NCBI GenBank assembly: GCA_022836915.1
Contig: CP094668.1
Coordinates: forward strand, 3,038,001 to 3,102,000
DNA length: 64,000 nt
Source: Paenibacillus sp. OVF10
GTDB lineage: Bacteria; Bacillota; Bacilli; Paenibacillales; Paenibacillaceae
Reading direction: 5' to 3'
Shown here: positions 40,146 through 50,752 of the stretch, one piece after another
How positions within the stretch are numbered: the stretch's first letter is position 1
Layout: each line of letters begins with the position of its first letter
Program-made: the position numbers and the translations under genes
Notes under the pieces: model-generated
The model's input: only the letters and a program-made list of their open reading frames with translations
The model's database searches: none
Told to the model about the DNA's origin: nothing

Positions 40146-42464
40146 ATGAAATTTACTGATGGATTCTGGATGACTCGTGAAGGGTACCACATTCAAAACC
40201 CGACTGACATTCGTGATATTGTGCAAAAAGAGAATTCTGTGACCGTATATGCGGCAACTAAATATATTCGTACCAAAGGCGACACGTTGAACGGAACATT
40301 GCTGAAAGCAACGTACAGCTCACCAATGCCTAACGTTATTCGTGTAACCTTGAATCACCATAAGGGCGGCGTGAAAAAAGGGCCTGAATTTGAGCTTAAC
40401 ACACAAGAAGCCAACGTTGAGATCTCAAAAAATGAACAAGGTGCTGTTTTGAAAAGCGGCAATCTGGAAGTTCAAATCGACAAAACAAACGGTTGGGACA
40501 TTAGCTTCCTGTATGGAGGAAAACGGATTACAGGTAGCGGTCAAAGAGCTGCTGGTTATATTACAGGTCCAAGCAAGGAAGCGTACTTCCGCGAGCAGCT
40601 GGATCTCGGTATTGGTGAATACGTTTACGGACTTGGTGAGCGCTTCACGCCGTTTGTTAAGAATGGCCAAATTGTAGATACCTGGAATGAGGACGGGGGT
40701 ACAAGCAGTGAGCAGTCCTATAAGAACATTCCGTTTTATTTGTCCAATAAAGGATATGGCGTATTTGTAAACCATCCTGAACGTGTATCATATGAGATTG
40801 CATCCGAGAATGTATCTAAAGTTCAGTTCAGCGTAGAAGGCGAGACGTTGGAGTACTTCATTATCGGCGGTGACAATCCAAAGGATGTACTTGATAATTA
40901 TACGAAATTAACAGGTAAACCAGCGCTTCCACCAGCGTGGACTTTTGGTCTGTGGCTGACAACGTCATTCACAACGGATTATGATGAAGCAACGGTTAAC
41001 CATTTCGTAGATGGCATGGCTGAACGTGATCTTCCGCTCTCTGTATTCCATTTTGACTGCTTCTGGATGAAGGAATACCAATGGTCTGATTTTGTATGGG
41101 ATGAAGCGATGTTCCCGGATCCGGAAGGCATGCTTGCACGTCTGAAAGAGAAGGGCCTTAAAATCTGTGCTTGGATCAATCCATATATTGCAGAAAAATC
41201 CTACTTGTTCGATGAAGGTATGGAGAACGGTTATCTGGTCAAAACAGCCGATGGCAGCGTATGGCAATGGGATATGTGGCAAGCAGGTATGGCTCTGGTT
41301 GACTTCACGAATCCGGATGCTGTGAACTGGTATAAGAGCAAGCTGGAAGTCCTGCTGGATCAAGGTGTAGATTCATTCAAGACAGACTTTGGCGAAAGAA
41401 TTCCGACCGATGTTGTGTACTTCGATGGTTCTGATCCGGTTAAAATGCACAACTATTATACACAGCTCTATAACAAAGCTGTATTTGAATTGCTCGAAGA
41501 GAAGATTGGCAAAAACGAAGCTGCCCTGTTTGCACGCTCTGCAACAGCAGGTGGGCAACAGTTCCCGGTTCACTGGGGCGGTGACTGTTCTTCCACGTAT
41601 GAATCCATGGCTGAATCACTTCGCGGTGGCCTCTCACTGGGGCTTTCCGGTTTCGGATTCTGGAGCCATGATATCAGTGGTTTTGAAAGCACAGCGAGCC
41701 CTGACGTATACAAACGCTGGGTACAATTCGGATTGTTATCTTCACACAGTCGCCTGCATGGCAGCACTTCGTATCGTGTGCCTTGGCTGTTTGACGAGGA
41801 ATCCGTGGACGTTGTTCGTGACTTTACCAAACTCAAAATCAGCCTGATGCCGTACCTGTACAATTCTGCGGTAGAGTCAACGGTAAAAGGTATTCCGATG
41901 ATGCGCGCTATGCTGCTGGACTTCCCAGAGGACCCAACAACATATAACCTGGATACGCAATATATGTTTGGTGATTCAATTCTGGTGGCTCCAATCTTCA
42001 ACAAGGAAGGTGATGTGCGTTATTACCTGCCTGAAGGAACTTGGACGAACTATCTGACAGGAGCGAAAGTACAAGGTGGACGCTGGATCAGTGAAAACCA
42101 TGACTTTAAAACACTGCCAATGATGATTAAGCCAAACAGTCTGATCGCTGTGGGTGCGGTGGATAACAAACCGGATTACGACTTTGCGAATGATGTGTCC
42201 TTGCACTTGTTCGAACTGGCTGATGGTCAAACGGCTCAAGCTGTCGTTGTGAACCAAGCGGCAGAGCAGGAGCTGACAGTTAACGTTACACGTAATGGTT
42301 CAGTGCTGGATGTTCGTGCTGAAGGTGCAGGCAAACCATGGAACTTGGTGCTTCGCGGCATTGAGAGTGTATCCAGCGTTGAAGGTGGTTCCCAAGTGTC
42401 TGGTGCAAATGGTGTTGTCGTTACGGCAGCAACAGGCGAAAGCGCGCTTACAATCCAACTGTAA
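40146..42464 (+). CDS. yicI: Alpha-xylosidase, GH31 (YicI-like)
   Basis: 772 residues, the length of YicI. Releases terminal alpha-xylose from isoprimeverose and xyloglucan oligosaccharides. Landmarks: LGIGEYVYGLGERFTPFVKNGQ, the YicI-type FHFDCFWMKE, nucleophile Asp in SFKTDFGERIPTD, acid/base Asp in HWGGDCSSTYESM, and GFGFWSHDISGFE. The KTDFGE nucleophile context is that of xylosidases rather than glucosidases (WxDMNE). No signal peptide; acts in the cytoplasm on imported sugars. Followed by a hairpin, then an APH-fold kinase and GH3 genes. Confidence 0.93.
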   Translation: MKFTDGFWMTREGYHIQNPTDIRDIVQKENSVTVYAATKYIRTKGDTLNGTLLKATYSSPMPNVIRVTLNHHKGGVKKGPEFELNTQEANVEISKNEQGAVLKSGNLEVQIDKTNGWDISFLYGGKRITGSGQRAAGYITGPSKEAYFREQLDLGIGEYVYGLGERFTPFVKNGQIVDTWNEDGGTSSEQSYKNIPFYLSNKGYGVFVNHPERVSYEIASENVSKVQFSVEGETLEYFIIGGDNPKDVLDNYTKLTGKPALPPAWTFGLWLTTSFTTDYDEATVNHFVDGMAERDLPLSVFHFDCFWMKEYQWSDFVWDEAMFPDPEGMLARLKEKGLKICAWINPYIAEKSYLFDEGMENGYLVKTADGSVWQWDMWQAGMALVDFTNPDAVNWYKSKLEVLLDQGVDSFKTDFGERIPTDVVYFDGSDPVKMHNYYTQLYNKAVFELLEEKIGKNEAALFARSATAGGQQFPVHWGGDCSSTYESMAESLRGGLSLGLSGFGFWSHDISGFESTASPDVYKRWVQFGLLSSHSRLHGSTSYRVPWLFDEESVDVVRDFTKLKISLMPYLYNSAVESTVKGIPMMRAMLLDFPEDPTTYNLDTQYMFGDSILVAPIFNKEGDVRYYLPEGTWTNYLTGAKVQGGRWISENHDFKTLPMMIKPNSLIAVGAVDNKPDYDFANDVSLHLFELADGQTAQAVVVNQAAEQELTVNVTRNGSVLDVRAEGAGKPWNLVLRGIESVSSVEGGSQVSGANGVVVTAATGESALTIQL

Positions 42465-42485
42465 AATGATATAGTAAAAGAAAAG

Positions 42486-42513
42486 GACGGTGCCGAAAGG
42501 TGCCGTCTGTTTG
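42486..42513 (+). terminator. Hairpin terminator or attenuator after GH31 gene
   Basis: GACGGTGCC-GAAA-GGTGCCGTC, perfect with a stable GNRA loop, then TGTTTGT. The T run is poor, so partial read-through into the next three genes is likely. Confidence 0.6.
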
Positions 42514-42539
42514 TCTACGATGATAGGAGATTGAATGAA

Positions 42540-43556
42540 ATGAGTACAATGAATTCCGGTTTGCACTGCACGATATCGGCAGAGATGCTGCATCAACTGG
42601 TAGAGTTTAATTTTGGAAGCGATACCAAAGTAAAGGCGTTTGGTCTCCTGCAAGGTGGACTTTTTAATACAACCTATCGGATTCAACTTGAACATACATC
42701 CTATACGGATGTGATTTTACGTTTGGCTCCAGAGCGGGGAGAGATGGCGGCTGGTTCTGCGAGTGACCCACTCTTTTCTTTTGAACGTACGATGATGGCG
42801 GCTGAACCGATTGTGTATGAATATTACCGTAAGGCAGGCATTCCTGCTCCCAACATTATCGCCTGTGATGATAGCGGATCCATCATTCCAAGAACGTACA
42901 TGTTTATGGAATTTATCCCGAGTAAGCAGCTGGATCACGCATCGATTTCAGACATAGACAAAGAGCGATTGTATCATCAGCTTGGCGCCTATACCGCCAT
43001 CATGCATCAGATCGAGGGGGCATCGTTTGGCTGGCCGCAAGGAGATGGGACGATTAAAGGCTCGGATCAATGGTCCGAGGTGTTGCACTCTTTTGCAGAA
43101 GAAACGGCACTTAAAGCGGCACAAGCCGATTATATGTCAGGTGTGGGAGAAGAAATCGCCGCTATTTTCATCAAAAATAAAGAATTATTCGATCAAGTGA
43201 CCCATCCGGTACTGGTTCATAATGACCTGTGGGAAGCCAATGTGCTTGTTCATCAGGAAAATGGTGAGCTAAACATTGCGGCCATCATTGATGGAGATCG
43301 TTCCATGTTTGCCGACAGGGAGTTTGAAGCCATATTGTCGACAGAATCGGTGGCTTTTCATGAAGGATATGATCGTCCACTGGACTCATCCGCTGAAGGA
43401 CAGGCACGCAGGCTTGCGTACCGAATACTGTCTTCGTATTTTAATGCCTACGTTCATGAACATCAGGTCAATCAACCTGAAGATGGTCGGAAGTATCGCC
43501 AGCGCACGCTGGATTTACTGGAGCAATGGAAGCAACTCGGACATAACTATAACTAA
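42540..43556 (+). CDS. APH-fold phosphotransferase
   Basis: About 338 residues of the aminoglycoside-phosphotransferase/choline kinase fold. Catalytic loop LVHNDLWEANVLV (Asp base, Asn metal ligand) and metal-binding Asp in AAIIDGDRSMFADREFE are intact; the nucleotide-binding N-lobe has LLQGGLFNTTYRI. ATG 42540 is 9 nt after ATAGGAGA; the TTG at 42531 is too close. Placed between two glycosidase genes and 19 bases before GH3, it is more likely a sugar or small-metabolite kinase than a drug-resistance enzyme; that is inference from context. Confidence 0.8.
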   Translation: MSTMNSGLHCTISAEMLHQLVEFNFGSDTKVKAFGLLQGGLFNTTYRIQLEHTSYTDVILRLAPERGEMAAGSASDPLFSFERTMMAAEPIVYEYYRKAGIPAPNIIACDDSGSIIPRTYMFMEFIPSKQLDHASISDIDKERLYHQLGAYTAIMHQIEGASFGWPQGDGTIKGSDQWSEVLHSFAEETALKAAQADYMSGVGEEIAAIFIKNKELFDQVTHPVLVHNDLWEANVLVHQENGELNIAAIIDGDRSMFADREFEAILSTESVAFHEGYDRPLDSSAEGQARRLAYRILSSYFNAYVHEHQVNQPEDGRKYRQRTLDLLEQWKQLGHNYN

Positions 43557-43575
43557 TTCGCAGGGGGAATGAAGG

Positions 43576-46526
43576 ATGAAGGAGTATCATCAATATCCGA
43601 TGTGGGATGCGTCACTTTCACTTGAGGAAAGGTTGGATGACCTGATTGCACGATTGACAACGGAGGAGAAGATCCGACTAATTCCTACACGCGAAGCAGC
43701 TGTGCCAAGACTGGGCATTCCAGCCTACAACGTTGGGGGCGAAGCTGCCCACGGGGTTGCATGGAAAGGTGAGGCAACGGTATTTCCGCAACCTCTCGGT
43801 CTATCAAGTACCTGGAATACAAAGCTCATGCGGGAGATTGGTTCCGTCATTGGCGATGAAGCGAGGGCATATCATCACCGTGATCCTGAGGTTCATGGGT
43901 TAACATTGTGGGCACCAACGGTTGACCTGGAACGTGACCCACGCTGGGGCAGAACGGAAGAGGGTATGGCGAGGACCCAGTCCTCACGGGAGAAATGTCG
44001 GCAGCTCTCGTCAAAGGAATGCAGGGGAATGATCCTTTTTATCTGAAAATGGTCGCTACATTGAAACACTTTTTTGCAAATAATAATGAGAAAGATCGGC
44101 TGAATTGTTCATCCAGCATCGATCCGCGCAATCTGCGGGAATATTATTTAAAAGCATTTGAGACACCATTTGTGGAAGGCGGAGCCTTGTCCATGATGAC
44201 AGCATACAATTCCATCAACGGTACACCTGCCATTGAGAGTCCATATGTGAATGATGTGGTTAAGGGCGAGTGGGCGATGCCAGGTTTTATTGTATGTGAT
44301 GGAGGAGATCTTTCTCAGACGGTAGATTATCACGGTTATCATACCACCCATGCGGAATCAGCAGCAGGCGCGTTGAAGGCAGGAGTGGATTGTCTTACAG
44401 ATGAAGTTGATCTTGTTGTATCTGCTCTCGAGGAGGCTCTTGACCGGAATCTGTTGGAGATCGCTGATTTGGACCGAGCAATCCGCAACATCTTTGGTGT
44501 GCGAATGCGACTTGGACAACTGGATCAGTCGGGGCAAAATCCATATGCGTCTATTCCCGAGTCGGTATTATGTGCACCGGAACATGCCAAACTTAGTTAT
44601 CGTGCCGCTGCCGAATCGATTGTTTTGCTCCAAAATGATGGATTGCTTCCTTTGAAGCCAGAAGCGTTGCAAAAAATCAGTGTGATTGGGTCCCTTGCGG
44701 ATGTTGTCTATACCGATTGGTACAGTGGCACACTGCCTTATCGTGTATCCGTCCTCGATGGATTGCGTAATCGACTCCCTCAATCAGACATAACGTATTC
44801 AGATGGGAATGACCGTATTCAGCTGAAGACAACAGACGGTCAGGTTATAACCTTGGGTGCGGAAGGTACACTCGTCGCTGTGCCGGAAGCCAGTGCACCT
44901 ACAGCCGCCGAATTTGTACATCAGGATTGGGGTTGGGGAAGTCACACGCTGAGAAGTGTGAACAATAACCGTTACGTTAGCTTAACCGAGCAAGGCATCT
45001 TTCAGGCAAACGCCCCAGAGATCGGTGGCTGGTTTGTGAAGGAAGTTGTTCGAATAGATCCTCTAACGGACGGAAGTAACACCTTGCGGGCGTGGAACGG
45101 TATTCCTGTTGGACTGAGCGAATATCAGGGACATTCTGCTGTATCACCACTCCGGCCACAAGGAGAACAAACTACAGCTACAGGTACAAATCCGAATGAT
45201 GTAGGTGACTCTGGACACGCAAGTCAATCACCAGGCAATACACAGATAACTTCTGCATTCAATATTGATATTGTGACAAGCGGAATAAAACAAGCCGTAG
45301 AAGCTGCACGTAGCACTCAGGTATCTGTCGTTGTTGTTGGCAACAGCCCTTATATCAACGGCAAAGAAGAAATTGACCGCCCAAGTCTGCTGCTTCCGCC
45401 GAGTCAGGTCGAGCTTGTCAAAGCTGTATGTGAAGCCAATCCCAATACGGTGGTTGTGATTATGGGCAGTTATCCATTTGCTTTGCAGGAGTTGAAAGGT
45501 ATTGCCCGCGCAATCGTTTATATGACACATGCAGGTCAGGAATTGGGGAATGCGCTTGCAGATGTGCTGTTAGGTTATTATGCCCCGGCAGGCAGATTGA
45601 ATATGACATGGTATGAAGACGAATCACAGCTGCCTGACATAATGGATTATGACATCATTCAGAATCGCATGACCTATATGTATCATGAAGGACCGGTTCA
45701 ATATGCATTTGGTCATGGCCTGACGTATTCCGAATTCGAATACGAAGCGATTCGTTTAAGTCGAAGTGCTTCGCCGGAATCCACTACCACAGATCAATTG
45801 AAGATTGAGGTGGAGGTACACAATACAGGTGAACGTGACAGTGATGAAGTCGTTCAGATCTATGGATCTTCATATACCTCCCGAGTGAAACGCGCTCAGA
45901 AGCAACTGCTTGCTTTCCGTCGTGTTCATGTCAAAGCAGGGACGCGTGTTACGATAAGTTTCGAGGTTCCTGTTCAGAAGCTGGCGCTATGGGATGTTAC
46001 CCGAGATCGATACTGCCTGGAGACAGCGACCTGGGCCATCCTGGCAGGGCGTTCTTCCGCAGATATACGTCAGTCGGCTGATATTGAAATTGAAGGTGAG
46101 ACGATTCCGGATCGTCCGCTGCACTTGCTTACCTTTGCCGAGAATTACGATGCTTGTGCAGGTGTTCTTCTGGATGAATGTCTGGAAGGGCGTTCGGCAG
46201 TTCGGGCAATCACTCCGGAAGAACCCTTATATCTAGAGGAGCAATCGTCCTGGATCGCTTTCAACCATAATGCTGTTCAGGAAGTACAAGGATTTGAAGC
46301 CAGAGTGGCAGCTTTTGGGGAAGAGGGCAGACTGGAGATTCGTTCCGGAGGACTGGAGGGCGAACTGCTCGGTGTGTGTGAAGTTTCTGGACCCGGTGGC
46401 AGTGTGAACGGAAAAGATATCAAGTGGACAACAGTCCAATGTTCGCTTGAGGCGCCACGTAAGGTGAATGAGCTGTATATTATTTTTAAAGGTGGAGCAG
46501 CGTTACGGCACTTTAGATTGTTGTAG
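43576..46526 (+). CDS. GH3 glycosidase with inserted beta-trefoil-like domain and C-terminal CBM6-like domain (apparent frameshift)
   Basis: About 984 residues when joined. GH3 N-domain with AYNVGGEAAHGVAW, PTVDLERDPRWGR, TLKHFFANNNEKDR, and nucleophile Asp in FIVCDGGDLS; (alpha/beta)6 domain with ESIVLLQNDGLLPL; fibronectin-III-like FGHGLTYSEFEY. Between about 44810 and 45290 the domain is interrupted by a stretch including HTLRSVNNNRYVSLTEQG, like a fascin/beta-trefoil repeat. The last 140 residues resemble a CBM6/35 beta-sandwich. The frame breaks in GGG 43962-43964; a fourth G gives RTEEGYGEDPVLTGEM. No signal peptide. Beta-xylosidase, arabinofuranosidase or beta-glucosidase activity cannot be separated by eye. 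Confidence 0.86.
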
Positions 46527-46608
46527 TTGTAGCATGTCCTGAATAATCAACCTCCGAAACAAGCACAATAATGCTGTTGTGTGTAGAATCTGTAAAGGTG
46601 GTTGTGGT

Positions 46609-47855
46609 ATGAACGATAAAAAGTGGGACCTCGTCGCACTTGCTTCCATCCCTTTAATTATGACCTTGGGTAATTCCATGCTAATACCGATCCTGCCACA
46701 GATTGAACGTGAGTTGAAGGTATCTGCATTTAAGGTCAGTATGCTCATTACAGTCTACGCTGTAGTTGCGATCCTGCTTATTCCTCTTGCAGGGTACTTG
46801 TCGGATCGTTTTGGCAGAAAAGCAGTTATCATTCCCAGCCTCGTTATTGCAGCCGTCGGAGGTGCTGTCGCTGGTGTGGCAGCATGGATGCTGAACGGAA
46901 ACATAGCCTACTGGACCATTCTGGGTGGCAGGTTATTGCAGGGAATAGGTGCTGCCGGCGCATTTCCTATTGTTATCCCTTTGGTTGGGGACATGTTTAA
47001 TGATGAGAACGAAGTAAGCAAAAGCCTGGGTATCATTGAGACCTCCAATACTTTTGGTAAAGTCATAAGTCCGATTCTGGGTGCAGCGCTGGCGGTCTGG
47101 TTGTGGTATGCGCCATTCATGGCTATTCCTATCCTTTGTGTACTTTCGCTGGTTCTTGTTATTTTCCTGGTGAAGACTCCACGGAAAAAGAAAAGCCTCC
47201 CACCTTTGTAGAATTTGTGGCATCCATTCGTGACGTATTAAAAGAAAAGGGACGCTGGTTGTATGCATTGTTTGCAATCGGTGGTATTTGCATGTTTGTC
47301 ATCTTTGGTGTGTTATATTATCTATCCGAGACGCTGGAGAGCGAATTTGCCCTGAAAGGTGTACTTAAAGGACTTGTCCTTGCGATCCCGCTGGCAGCGT
47401 TATGTCTGTCTTCTTTCCTGGCAGGGAAGTGGATTGGAAAGAACAAAACGCGAATGAAGTGGCTTGGCTTCACAGGACTTGCGCTTCTGACGGTATCCCT
47501 TGGCGTTATAGGTTTATTCGATAATATCTATGTTGTAGTAGGTCTTTTCACATTGGGAAGTGCCGGAATAGGTGCAACGTTACCATGTCTGGATGCCTTG
47601 ATTACAGAAGGCGTGGACAAAAAACAGCGGGGCACAATCACGGCTCTGTTCAGCAGCATGCGATTCATTGGAGTATCTCTCGGTCCACCTGTCGTTTCTT
47701 TGCTGATCGGTTCTCATCATTTCCTGCTTTTTGGTGTGCTCGCTGCGTCTGGCGCAGTGGGCGGATTGCTCACCTTATTCGCAGTTAAACCCGATAAGGA
47801 GACCAACCTACTTCAGGAAGCAAGCAGAAACAGGATGAAACATCTAATGATGTGA
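46609..47855 (+). CDS. MFS transporter (apparent frameshift)
   Basis: About 415 residues, 12 hydrophobic segments, with the MFS motif A GYLSDRFGRKAVII after TM2 and motif C-like GRLLQGIGAAGAFPIVIPLV. The frame breaks in the A-rich stretch 47185-47194; one more A gives TPRKKEKPPTFVEFVAS, the cytoplasmic loop between the two halves. ATG 46609 follows AAAGGTGG. Located 82 bases after the GH3 gene on the same strand; may be in the same operon and export or import a sugar or other compound, but motif A/C make a drug/H+ antiporter possible too. Confidence 0.83.
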
Positions 47856-47976
47856 TCGAGACAAGTAGAGGGTATGCTCCCATAGGTCGCAAGAAAAGTC
47901 CATTTTAGATAGACGGTGCTGTATGCTGCGTTCATTTCCATGCTGTCTTAAGTTTAACATTCAGATCTGTTCTAAT

Positions 47977-48039
47977 AAAAAAACGCGTTTACGCCTAAGA
48001 AAGCGGATGAATTTGCTTTCTCGGTGTAAACGCGTTTTT
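47977..48039. terminator. Bidirectional terminator between convergent MFS genes
   Basis: AAAACGCGTTTAC...GTAAACGCGTTTT outer arms with an inner AGAAAGC/GCTTTCT stem; A run on one side and T run on the other. Confidence 0.85.
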
Positions 48040-48062
48040 ATGTTCAGAATGACCTTAATCAA

Positions 48063-49406
48063 TCATTCGTGTTTACTTTTATTCGACTGGCTAGTTTCGG
48101 TGTTGCAGGCTCCAGATTCTGAATTCTTGGATTGATCTTGAGGTGGTTCCGTTGCAGTGATATGAGTATGAGCGAGCAGAGCATGAGGTTCAATGGAGAA
48201 GCTGCCGCTTCGTTTTCCCTGAATCAGATATATAAGCAAGAACAGAATCATAAACATCACGGAATATCGATACATATCAGTATAACTGGTGATGGCCGCA
48301 ATGGCGCCAAGTAGAAGGGCACCGGTCGCAATACCCAGATCCAGCGAGTTCAAAAACATACCGTTAGCCATACCCCGTTGAGTAGGAGATACAACTTGAA
48401 TCATCCAGGTCTGCAGAGACGACTGCATGGAACCATAACCGATTCCGTAGATAAAGGCAGCGATGAACAGTACGGACATGGAGGTTGCATACGAGAGCAG
48501 AATGAGGCCGACAGCAACGAATATTGCCCCTGGAATGAGCAGTGCTTTTGGACCTTTATTGTCATAGATCCGCCCTGCAAATGGTCTAACCAATAACACG
48601 GCGAGTGCATTAAACAAAAAGAACAGTGCAGGATTGGCCAGATTGGCTTCCTTACCATACAAAACGATGAATCCGACAAGCCCACCATAGGTAATGGATA
48701 ACAGGCAATTCAGCACACTGGGCAGAATCAGCTTGCGGTTGAAAGGTGTCTTCTGTTTTGGGTTGGACCCTGAAGCACTTGTTGTGGCTTGTGGCATGAT
48801 GGTTGTACTGTTATCGGTTCTGACTGCTTTTTTGCGTGTCAGTGAATAACTCAGTGGATAGATCACAGCGAGGACACCCGCAGTACATAACATCAGAGTT
48901 ACAAATCCAGCACCCTGGAGCAGAGTAACCCCAATGATTGGCCCCATAGACATAGCCAAGCTAGTCGATAGACCAAAGTAACCCATACCTTCACCCATTC
49001 GTTTGACGGGCACAATGTCCGAGGCCATCGTTGGAAAAGCGGTACTGCTCATACCAAACCCGATACCAAACAACATTCTCAGCAACAAGAGCACAGCTAT
49101 ACCAGCAGCAAAATAATAGCCGAGCGTTGCCAGCAGGGCAACGGACAGGCCTATATAGATCATGGCGTTACGAAGGCCCTTCTCCAGCGCTTTCGCGGAA
49201 TAGAGACGGGCTGCAATGGCACTTAGTGCAAACAGACAGGTGAATAAACTTACTTCAAATGCGTTGGCGTGAAATCGCTCCTGAACGTAGGACGGAAGCG
49301 GAGAGACGATCATGTGCAGTTGCAAGAACAACAAGAAGTTGCACAGCATCAGCAGTATAAAATCGGTGGTCCATAGTCTAACTTGTTGTGTAGATTGTTC
49401 TTTCAT
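48063..49406 (-). CDS. MFS efflux transporter
   Basis: 447 residues, 12 hydrophobic segments (FILLMLCNFLLFLQLHMIVSPLP, LLRMLFGIGFGMSSTAFPTMASDIVP, LKLI-type central loop rich in Ser/Thr/Lys). Resembles YwoG-type exporters of bacilli. Its start overlaps the stop of the upstream marR gene by four bases (ATGA), so the two are translationally coupled, and the pair is a classic repressor/drug-efflux unit. The substrate is unknown. Confidence 0.87.
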   Translation of the reverse strand: MKEQSTQQVRLWTTDFILLMLCNFLLFLQLHMIVSPLPSYVQERFHANAFEVSLFTCLFALSAIAARLYSAKALEKGLRNAMIYIGLSVALLATLGYYFAAGIAVLLLLRMLFGIGFGMSSTAFPTMASDIVPVKRMGEGMGYFGLSTSLAMSMGPIIGVTLLQGAGFVTLMLCTAGVLAVIYPLSYSLTRKKAVRTDNSTTIMPQATTSASGSNPKQKTPFNRKLILPSVLNCLLSITYGGLVGFIVLYGKEANLANPALFFLFNALAVLLVRPFAGRIYDNKGPKALLIPGAIFVAVGLILLSYATSMSVLFIAAFIYGIGYGSMQSSLQTWMIQVVSPTQRGMANGMFLNSLDLGIATGALLLGAIAAITSYTDMYRYSVMFMILFLLIYLIQGKRSGSFSIEPHALLAHTHITATEPPQDQSKNSESGACNTETSQSNKSKHE

Positions 49407-49858
49407 GATGTTGTATTCCCCCTGAGTTGTGATTCATTACAAGTTGCGGTTAATGAGGAAAGAGTATGTTTAAATGCTTCCATCTGGTCTTCGGATATAC
49501 CTTCAGCAAGTTCTTTATTCATTTCTCTTTCAATCGGAACGAGGATATCAATTAACGCTTTGCCTTCCGTGGTGAGATATAACAGATAGGCTCTGCGATC
49601 CTGTTCGCTGGTCCGGCGTTCTACCCAGCCTTTCTTCTCAAGCAGATCAATAATCCGCGCAGTGGTGGGTTGGTCTTTGAAGACACGTGCAGCAAGCTCC
49701 TTCTGATTAACACCTTCACCGCGGTCAACATTAAAGAGAACAGAAAATTGCTCTGTCGTAATATCATAAGGTTTGAATCGCGTCGCAAGTAAAGCTACAG
49801 CTTTACGATGTGTGAAACCCAGCATGAATCCAACAGATTGTTCCAGTGTATAGTCCAT
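49403..49858 (-). CDS. MarR-family repressor of the efflux gene
   Basis: About 151 residues from ATG 49858 (GCGAGG upstream); ATG 49882 would add eight residues and is not excluded. DNA-binding part: ITTEQFSVLFNV, LAARVFKDQPTTARIIDLLEKKGWVERR, wing SEQDRRAYLLYLTTEG. Coupled to the MFS gene. A perfect 18-bp palindrome lies 45 bases upstream of the start and is the obvious autoregulatory operator. Confidence 0.88.
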   Translation of the reverse strand: MDYTLEQSVGFMLGFTHRKAVALLATRFKPYDITTEQFSVLFNVDRGEGVNQKELAARVFKDQPTTARIIDLLEKKGWVERRTSEQDRRAYLLYLTTEGKALIDILVPIEREMNKELAEGISEDQMEAFKHTLSSLTATCNESQLRGNTTS

Positions 49859-49902
49859 GTGATTGCTAGACCTCGCTTCCATAATAAAATGTCCCAATTA
49901 AT

Positions 49903-49920
49903 TAGTTGTTATAACAACTA
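49903..49920. promoter_or_regulatory. Perfect palindromic operator, MarR type
   Basis: TAGTTGTTATAACAACTA, 18 bp with no mismatch, in the 254-base gap between the divergent marR and fucU genes. Size and base make-up match MarR operators. Confidence 0.75.
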
Positions 49921-50112
49921 TATGTCAAACAAGTATTTTTGTCAAAATGAAATATTCTCTTATCGAACGTACGTGTGCGCTGTGCAATCATCCAAAAATA
50001 CTGTTAGAATAGTGATGAAACCGCTTTTATGGAATCGATATCAAGGTGCTTGAAGAATGGAGAAAACCAATTTGCTCTAACTAATGTTGGAGATGACCAA
50101 GGAGAGCTGTAT

Positions 50113-50586
50113 ATGCTAAAGAATATACCCGCAATAATACCTCCAGAGTTACTCAAAATCATGTCCGAAATGGGCCATGGAGACGAGTTGGTTCTGGCGG
50201 ATGGCAATTTCCCCGCAGCCAGTCATGCCAAGCGACTGGTACGCTGTGACGCACTGGGAGTCGTTGAACTGCTGGATGCCATCCTGCAATTATATCCACT
50301 GGATACCTATGCTGAGCGTCCCGCTGCTGTCATGCAGGTTGTGAAAGGGGATCAGGTGATCCCGATCATATGGGAAGACTATCGCCGGTTGATTGAAGAA
50401 TACGAAGGCATTACTGATGCTTTTGATCATGAAGAGCGATTTGATTTTTATAAACGCGCTTCGAATGCCTATGTGATTGTTGCAACTGGTGAGCGCGCCC
50501 AATATGCCAATCTGATTTTGAAGAAAGGCGTCATTTTCCCCGATGCTGATCCTGGTCAGGAACAGCAGAATGCTGAATCGAAATGA
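50113..50586 (+). CDS. fucU: L-fucose mutarotase FucU / RbsD family
   Basis: About 157 residues. Interconverts anomers of fucose (or related sugar) for the next enzyme. MSEMGHGDELVLADGNFPA carries the catalytic His/Asp region, LVRCDALGVVELLDAILQLYPLD and the C-terminal RAQYANLILKKGVIFPD with Tyr/Asn match the family. ATG 50113 lies 7 nt after AAGGAGA; an upstream frame extension to 50029 has no site. No other fucose gene is near. Terminator follows. Confidence 0.88.
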   Translation: MLKNIPAIIPPELLKIMSEMGHGDELVLADGNFPAASHAKRLVRCDALGVVELLDAILQLYPLDTYAERPAAVMQVVKGDQVIPIIWEDYRRLIEEYEGITDAFDHEERFDFYKRASNAYVIVATGERAQYANLILKKGVIFPDADPGQEQQNAESK

Positions 50587-50594
50587 ATAATTAC

Positions 50595-50635
50595 GGCGAC
50601 GGAGCAGTGGATGCTTTGGTCGCCTTTTTATTTTT
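50595..50635 (+). terminator. Rho-independent terminator after fucU
   Basis: GGCGAC...GTCGCC stem with an 18-base loop, then TTTTTATTTTT. Confidence 0.6.
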
Positions 50636-50752
50636 GCCAATACGAAGTAAATATAACAAAACGTACAGAATTGGTATGGACTAGATAAGCAAGATGCAAT
50701 CTGGAAGCGCGCATGAACGAATGTCAGCTCACTGCTCAAGATACTATAAACT

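Noticed and set aside
42540..43556. Antibiotic-resistance aminoglycoside kinase
   Set aside because: Only the fold is shared, and the context is sugar metabolism.
43576..44046. GH3 gene as a decayed pseudogene in two pieces
   Set aside because: One G restores a conserved motif exactly, and all catalytic residues are intact; the same fault type occurs all over the window.
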